Source: Apostichopus parvimensis (lineage: Eukaryota; Echinodermata; Holothuroidea; Aspidochirotida; Stichopodidae). Taken from it: a DNA stretch of 64,000 nucleotides. Below, one piece after another: positions 25,301 through 34,300 of this stretch (position 1 is the first letter of the stretch; each line of letters opens with the position of its first letter). The notes below the pieces were generated by a model that saw nothing but the letters and a program-made list of their open reading frames with translations, had not been told where the DNA came from and did no database searches. The translations under genes were made by a program, and so were the position numbers. The DNA lies in NCBI GenBank assembly GCA_000934455.1, contig KN886507.1, positions 43,805 through 107,804 on the forward strand, in the 5' to 3' direction.

Positions 25301-28300
25301 GCGAAGGTCGTAAGAGGATTGGGTTGGTAGCAACAGCTCAGTACAGAGAAAAAGATCTTTTTTATGCACACTTTAGCAGTTCAACCATGGAGATAAATAT
25401 TTCATATATCACAAAACCACAGCAACGTGATATTTAAACTCCCCAGCGGGTATGCTGCAGGTTTTGTAAACCAGTGGCACCAAGAGTAGTAATTCCACCA
25501 TAAAAATATCTATAGAAAAAAAGAAAAAAGAATGTAAAAGGGTGACTGTTCCAACTAGCACTATTTTCATCACAAGTTTACAAAATGACAGCTCCCCAGA
25601 CACAATTTTTAAGCTAAAGGTATCTCCCAAAACAGCTCAAGAAGGTACACTTATTCTTCACTTGAATTTCTGTTTTATAAAGTAAAAGATGATGGTTTGG
25701 GTAATGTGTCTCCTGTAATATGCAATGAAAATTGAGGATTTTAAAAATTATTGCTATAAACAGCCTGCATAACAGGAGGGCTTTGAGTTGTCAAATACTA
25801 TGTAAGGGTCAACTGTAATTATGTGAACATGTGTACAGTTTTCACTATAGACTTTCATTTCTATCGTGCATTGCTACACTGGTAGTCTGTATATATATAC
25901 ATGTATGTAAGCAACCACCTGCCAAGTTATGAAGGATTTCCAAATATTTTATGAAGCTATGAAAGATACTTGGATATCACATTTTGACAGTGATGCAAAA
26001 TATTCACCCAAAGGTCAGTGGGCGTTTAAAATAGGAACTTTTAGTCCCCGGTCAAGTAAAATTTTGACAGTACCACGAAGGTACCTGGGGTAAGATAAGT
26101 CTTCACGGAAGTCTCCTTTTTTGCAGCGTGGGGAGTCGACCTTTCTGCTCCAATCGTTGATCTCATGAATGTTAAAACATGCACGAAAGTTGGGAGACGA
26201 CTCCAAAAGCGTCTTCAAATATTCATACTAATAGGATATTCAAGTAACGTATGGAAGATAATATCTGTGGAACATGCACGGGCGATAGCATCTCATGATC
26301 CAATCACGCAGCAAGATACTTTGCGTCACAAGATACCGAGATCTCGTCAGTCTCGGTAAACAGTAACGTTTAAAAAAAAAGGAGTCGCGGGTTTTGTTTT
26401 CGTTGTCATTGAAAGTACCTCTAAAAGGTCTCCAACCGAGATAAGCTGCTCGACACTAGTTCTGTTGTCGGATTTGGATCTCAGTTTGAAACTAATTTCT
26501 TGGAAGGAGATGACATAAGCCTCTTTCGTAGATTAATATGATTCACAACTCACATCACAAAGTCATAGACAAGGAGGATCGTGTGTTGTAATGCTCACTG
26601 TATCATGTTTAGTGCGCTGTGCATGTTTTACGGGGGTTTGCATATTAAAGATGTTCTCCTGTTTTGTAACTCCTTTAAAATGTTGTACGACATCTTGTCG
26701 ATATAGCAGCCGAAGTTGGTCCACAAGTTGGGTGACTTTGGTCCTTTCAAACTAACCCAACATATTGAAAAGACTGGAACTGTTTTCTAATATTTTCTAG
26801 TATTTACAAAAGCATGTAAATACATTTCTTACAATGTCTTTGCAGTTAAAAAAACAGTTTCTTCCTGATTCAAACTTTATGGTAAAAAAAAGAAAGAAAA
26901 AAAATCTCAAATATTTTTAAATCTTCGTTGGGAAATGTTTTTTTTTAGTATAAATTCTCCTCCTCCTTCTGCTATTCTCAGGGTTTCTTTCGACGAAGCA
27001 TTCAGAAGAAGATCGAATACAAGTGTCACCTAGACGGGAATTGTACGATCGAACGGATCAACAGAAATCGTTGCCAGCACTGCAGGTTCAAGAAATGCCT
27101 CGTCGTGGGCATGTCAAAGGAATGTGAGTAATGACATGGGCATGCACGATCATATCTCTGGTGGTTTTAAAACTTCGATCCACCGGTCGTATCCATCCAA
27201 GATACTCGGGGAGGGAGAAATTAAACAAATTAGTGAAGATCAAATTTGAGGTAGTCCATTGCAATGAAGTAATCAACACTTCAATGCATTATTACATTCT
27301 GGTTTTAGTCTGAAGTTTGGCTAGTAGTTGACTGTTGCAGTAAAATGTAAAAGGTTTGATCTCCGTTTATCGTTAGTTGTTTTTTTACTGTGAATTGAGT
27401 GATGTACATTCACTGCAACACCTGCGTTGTGTTTTATCATGCCTGCAATTGACAAGTGTCTATCTTATCAATGGGAACACTATTATTATGGTCATAGTGA
27501 TATAGGACTTCTTGTATCAAGGCATTTTCACATGACTTAATAATATAACGCCAACAATTAACGTACACAAATGTTTACTTGGCATAAAGTTTCTAACAGA
27601 CAAAGGCCAAGTTACTGAAAGAGTAATTGCATTGTGCTTGCAGTCGAGTGGATGGAATAACATGGAGAATTTTACAAGGACTATGGCGCCTTCTGGAAAG
27701 TTTATGGCGATGCAAAATTCAAAAAAATACAAAAAAAGCAGTAGTATTGGCACCCAATATAATGAGAGGTACCCTAAAAATGAGGGGGACAAAATAGCAA
27801 AATTGATCATATTTAACTCGGACAGCTTCTTAAATGCGGGTTGAAGGATTTCACATGCCTCTGTTTTACCTAGTTAATGCACAGTTATGAAATGTCAGAA
27901 GTTAAAGTAAATGCCATTCGTGTTATACTTTCAACCCCCCAAGAAATTGTCTGACATTTTCCAAATTCTGCCATCGTGTAATGAAAATTTGTATAAACTG
28001 ACAAAGATGCTCGAATCTCTCATTATTTTTTAACCAAACTAGCCGTGAGAATTGGCCGATATTCCAAGAAAATAAAACAGAACAATCTGGCGGAGATTCG
28101 CAGGCTGACGATGAGACCCGAGACGGCCGAGGAGAAAGAGGCCAGGGAGAGGCGGGACATAGAGTTGTACTCCATCAGCCAGACGGTGCTGCAGGCATAC
28201 AACCTCGCCATTCAGTTTCCCAAGGAGAAGGTCGATGAGCTGATCGGTAAACGGGACGAGATGATGGTAAGATTTTGGTCTGCTAAACGAGTCGATTAAA

Positions 28301-31300
28301 AGGGTCAGGCGCATAGCGAAGTATTATCCAAGGGAGGGGCGAAAACTATCTAAGCGTAGCGCCACCATGGGTTGGCGCGAAGCGTACAAGAAAATTTGGG
28401 CCGAAAATGCCTCCCAGATCGCTGGAAATGGCACTTCCCAGGCCTTGTAAGTTGCATCTAAGCATTTTTAGTTTGAAATTACTAGCAAAATCATAAAAAA
28501 AAAAAAAAAATTCAAGGGGGGGGGCAGGTGCCCCCTTTGCCCCCTGTGCGCCCCACCATTGGCTACACGCCTGAAAAGGGATCACTGGGGAATAACTTAT
28601 CTGGTATGACATCGCAAGATGCTATGTCAAAGTTTGGACAAATTGCAATACAAATGCAATCATATGTAATCTGAAGCCAGAAGGTGAGTCTTTTATGATT
28701 GGTCGACTAATATGCAAATAAGAAACTTAAGTAGTTTGATCGGTGGAAATGAATGTAAGTAGTTTGTTTGGTGGAAATGAATATGTGATTGCTAAGAGAA
28801 GATTTTTTCTCTTAGCAGTGGGTAGTCTTGTCCTGCACACTAGGATGTAAAGTTAAGAGCTTTGGTGCTTCTGTAAAAAAATATACTATAATCACACCAG
28901 GTGACCAATGAATGTTTGTAAAATCAACTGTTTGTTTGATGTCTCATTGTCATGCCCACCGAATATGATGGTGAACCCAGATTGAAATCAGAGTTGACCG
29001 TACAATAACACTGAATTATATTCTGTTCCTACAGACCTGACCAACTATTTCACAAATGAAATACCTAGTTTTGTATAAGAAATGACTTTTAGTCATTGGC
29101 TGTTTTGAAATTTACGTTCATATCAATAAGTTGGCAAATTCTAATATTTGGAATTTTTAAAAAAAAAATTTTGTCATTACAGCAATCTTATCAAGAGACA
29201 AATATCTTCCCATCTCCAAATATTCCCCTTGACGATTTGTCCGAAGAACAGAGGAACAACCCCAAAGTTGTGGCCTGGAAGCAATTTTTAGAGGCACAGA
29301 TGCCAGGAGCTAAGAAAGTAGTTGAGTTTTCAAAGTGCCTACCAGGATTTGTAAGCTTTCGACAGGTGAGTTCCCTTCAAAAGTCAACGACTCAAATGGT
29401 GATAAATTTATTCATTTCAGGGATTGGTTTCTCGAAGTGCTTTCTCATGTTGGTAAATTTTTGGAAAGTTTAGTCAAAGCGGTCAGTCGAGTTGAGACTT
29501 TATCTAGAGTTTAAAATTTCGCACCCAAATCATGTTATTTTGGGCTTGCCGAAGTAGTCCTGTATTAGGTTTAACACTCTTTGATGTTCTGGGCATAACT
29601 TTTAACCAAAAGAAACCTCGACCAGAAGAACCACAGAGAAGTTTGTTCACCTTTAGCTTGGGATAATACAGAGAGAGAACTGATGCCCTTATATTATTAT
29701 AATGGTTTTAAGACCCCCTTTAAGACCCCCCTCTTCTTTTATTCCGCAACGCTAATTTGTCACTGCATTGTTTTTATATGTCCTGCTTTGTTTATTTTTT
29801 CTTGACCTTTTGTAACTTTTTAGTATATTTGTATTTGTATAATACAGTTTTTATACGAGCATTCAGTTACCCTATGTGGGGTTTAATCTTATCTTATCTT
29901 ATCTTATTCTCAACTGCCTCTCTCTGCAGAAGTGTGTATAAAATGGCGATGTGTGAGGTATAATTGTAAATTTAGTTAAGTGTGCCGGATTATGGCTGCA
30001 ACCTATGGTATCTTCCCCACTGGGATGTGCAGATGTGGTGAAACTGTGAGTGCTGTTTGAATGGTGCATGCTTGGGGGGTGTCTGTGGGTGTGTGGGTGT
30101 GACATGTTATAAGGTTTCCGATGACCAGGGTTCTACTATTATCAATTCATGTGGGAATGCCTTGATACAAGAAGTCCTATATAACCATGACCATAATAAT
30201 AATAACAAAGATGGATAATGGGCGTGTACCCACCCAGGAAAGGGTGCTCATGCCGCTAAAACCGATTAACTCCTACAAAAGTGTCTATGAAAGCTTGAGT
30301 TTTAAGCTTCTTTTTAAAGGAGGAGACCCTCTTAGCCGTCTTGATTTCAAGTGATTATGTATTCCGCAATCGCGGTGCAGCGACTGAAAAAGTTTGATCC
30401 CCTCCCTCACCCCTCCCCATCCCTCACCCAAGAATAACTATTATGTTCAGGCATGAGCTTTTTCCGCAAATTCGCGGAATATCCGTGATTTCTTTTCTAC
30501 CTCGGGGACAAAAACTATTATCCTAACACACTGTAGCATATACAAACTGGAGCCTATACCGCAATTTTTGCAAAGTTGATTTTTTATTACCCGAGGCTCA
30601 TTCCTGTATGTTACATTGTGAAATGCCAGGCAAAATTGGAAACTTGCTGTTAATATCTTTATTCTTTTACCCCTTTCAGGAAGATCAGATCACTCTCCTG
30701 AAGAGTGGGTTTTTCGAGGCGTGGATCATCCTAATCTCCAGGGTGCTCTCCCCTCAGGATCGTACCATGATCTTAGAGGACGATCAATTCTTCAGCAGGC
30801 AGCAGATCGACGACATGGACGTCCCCGACTTCTGGAATCGCGTCTTCGAACTAGCCGACGTCCTGAACAAGATGGATTTAGGCGACATGGAGATAGCTCA
30901 TCTCATGGCAGTGACCATAGTAACGGGAGGTATGTATTTTTATTTATTTATTTATTTTTATTTATTATTTGTTTCATCACATAGTATAACAAGGTGAACA
31001 AGACAATATAACTGCAAATAAGTAAAAAATGTGAAAGGAAGTAAACTAAGAAACCCTTTTGGGCTTAATCGAATAGAGTACTCCCATCAAGAAAATAGAT
31101 AACCTTAACACCTATAAAAAACTACCCACCCCCCCAAAAAAATAGATAACCTTAACATATAAGACCTATAACACTACCCCCCCACCACCAACTCCCACCC
31201 AATTACCATGTTTCATTAATGAATTTTTTTTTTTTTTTTTCGTTGTGTGTTTTTGTAGTTAAAAAAGTCTGTCTGGAGTTCAAAAGTCGATATAAATCTC

Positions 31301-34300
31301 TCCTTGTTCGTGTCTATTTTTGCTCTGTTCATTGCTCATTTGCCCAATTAAAGTGTCCTTCATATGTGTCTCTCATATGTGTCCCATTTCACATTCGTGA
31401 CTCTCCCTCCCTTTGTATTTGATTCCTAGTTTCTTTTTTTCCCCTTTGTTTCCTTTGTCTCTTTCCTACTATGTAAAGTGCTTTGAAACGCTGTATTAAG
31501 CGCTATATAAATGTAATTTATTATTATTATTAGATTGTTTCCGTTTCAGTTAGCCTATGAATACGATCCTTTCTAGGAATCATCACGTCAGGCCGACTAA
31601 GTTATACATATTTACTATCACAGGCTTCTTGCAGTAGATAAAGCATGGTCAAACATCATCATCATCAATCAGTTTGCAGTTTGCTAACAGTTTTTCCTTT
31701 CTTTGAGTTATAAATAAACTTGAAAAAATCTTCATTGTTTTGCTTCACAAAGCTTTGGAATAAATTACATGAATCCATCAATGCTCTCTCATTCTCCTGT
31801 GTCCTTCAAATCAACTCTTGAAGACTCGTGTTTTTTATTTATTAGTCTGTTACTCGCTGTGCCCAACGCACCGTTGCTTCACTGTACCGCAAGCACCTTT
31901 TTGGTGGGCCCATTACAAATGTTCATGATTATTATAATTTTTCAAAAGGAGTTTAATATAACTTTTGAGCAACAAAATTTATATTCAGATTGTAGAAGTT
32001 CATGATTGTCAAACTGCATCCCGCCAATTTTTTTTTCTCCACACCTTTCTGTCTTTGTCCTTTTCCAGTTTATTCCCTACCCCTTTCCCTTAATCCTCTC
32101 TTTGTCCCTCCACTGTTTATCTCCTACCTCTCCTCTTCCCCTGTTGGTTTCTTTCTTTCTTCTCTCCATCCCTTGTCTACTAATCCCCTTACATCTATCT
32201 CTTTGTGTTCACCATGCTCATTAACCTGTCTGTATTCTGTGCGTGTTTTTGTCTCTTCTGTTACTGTTACTTGTCATTTAGCCTTTGAAGAAGATCCTGC
32301 TAGGATCGAAATGTCAGGCCAACTTACTTTTACACATTCTCCTACACAGGCTTTCGAGTGGGTAAGCAGTTTGCTAACAGTTTTATTTTATTTTTAATTT
32401 TTTTTTTAACTTTTTTATTTATATATTTGTTTATGATTATTTTTATTTTTAGATCGTTCTGGTCTACTAAACAAATCCCAAACGGGTAATATGCAGGAGA
32501 AACTCATGGAGTGCCTGAGACGAGAGATCATGAGACAGAATGCGCAGAATAGCCGACTGGTCGCCAAACTGGTGATGCTTTTACCCACGCTCGTCTCCAT
32601 CTCGATGATGAACTCTGAGAATCTGTTGATGCTGCAGAAGGAGTATCCCGAGTTAGTTCTTCCGTCTCTTCTCATCGAGCTCAACGATCTCAACTGCAAC
32701 GACTCATCCTCCCGGTCACTGATGGAGGAAACCGGTCTTTACGGGTAATAATTTAATAATAATTAATAATTAACAGTTCTTATATAGCGCAACTTACAAT
32801 AACAAAGTGTCGCCGCGCTGTACTTAGCCCTGGTCATTGGTAACTTGTCACACCTACACACCAAAGTGTGCACAATTCAAACAATCTCTCCTGGGGCACC
32901 ACAGTGCACCACAGCCACGTGTCCCGTGGGGGACTTCCCATAGGGTGCAGCCACAAACCCGCGCACGCAACTATATTGACAAGTCACCTTGCAAGTCCCC
33001 ATTTATACACCTGGGTGAAGAGAGGCAATGGAGATAAAGTGCCTTGCCCAAGGGTAAGAGATATGAGGAGCGAAAAGAGAAAAATTGGAATCGGGCCAAA
33101 ATTCCTTTTAGTAAAAGCACGTAATAAGATGGCTCTTAATTTGCTGTGAATCTAGAATACTGCTCGCTGGTTTGCTTCAGGCGTAAATACTTACTAATCC
33201 AAGCAGACATAATAGCGAGCTTGAACTGCTCGACAAATTATGCTCCCGATTCACGTGAATCAACAATAACGGTGCCAATCAGGAAGGTTTTCTAGGAATT
33301 TTTCGATGCTTGTTAATACTGAAATACGGTGCTGTGGATGAAGGCGGTGGTATTTGAAGCAATGAGGCTTAGCAATCGGGAGGTTCTGGGTTCGATACCC
33401 GGCCGGAATCATAGTTAGGTGGGTTTTTCATCCAAGAGCAGTCTATGGTTTTCCCATCTGAAATGACTTGCTAAATTGAATGAGATCCAAATTTGAGTTA
33501 AAATGTTGAAATGGAAGCCACCCTATGTTTAAGTTGTAATCCATAAGCCCTTGCAGGTTTCTCCCACATTTTGTGGTCGCTTAAGCGTCGTGAAAATAAC
33601 TGCTGATTAATACTTAGATCCATATTTAGTGGATAGTTGAGAGGAAGTACTTCTTTTTGACCAGATGAAAGAGGAACACGTTCCAAGCATCCTGATGAAA
33701 TTTTGAATCCAATTCCTACGTGGCGTTATTGAGATATCGATAATTTGAAATTGTCATAGTTTGTCAACATAAGTGAACTTGAAGCAAACAGGTGTTATGC
33801 CATGGTTGCACACTGACAGCAAAATGTTCTGTTTTTACTTTTAAATCATTTTGAATTTCGATTCGATAGGGTTCCAACTTAACCTTAAGCGGATGTGAAG
33901 TTACTGAGATGCATCCCAATGTGGAAGTAGAAATTGTAATTAATTGTTGAAAGTTTTTGTTTAGAAGTGGGCTTCTATGACATAACCTTATACCTTCTGT
34001 GGAGGTGAAAGGTCACCCAATTCATTAGTATCAAACTCCTGTAAACATGATAAAACATTAATAAAAAGTCAATTTTAGAATGAACTGGATGTTTTATTCT
34101 ACATATGAGTGCTAGTATCTTGCTGATCACTTGAAGTTAACTCTGGTCAAAACTTGAAAAAAAAAACTCTTGTCTTCATTGTTACATTAAATATATACGA
34201 TTTCTCGTACAATGTGTGGCAGAAAATCACTAAAATCCTTTTTATTTTTGACAGGCATGAGCTTTTTCCGCGAATTCTTGTCAAAAATTTCTTTTCTACC

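Noticed and set aside
25054-25437. Finger-like open frame downstream of receptor exon 2
   Set aside because: It is the intronic tandem array, out of frame with the exon and lacking the second zinc-binding half.
26015-26218. Minus-strand open frame with protein-like composition
   Set aside because: No recognised motif and no splice partners.
31769-32397. Open frames rich in Ser/Pro/Leu in receptor intron 6
   Set aside because: Pyrimidine-rich low-complexity translation inside a retroelement fragment, with no recognised protein.
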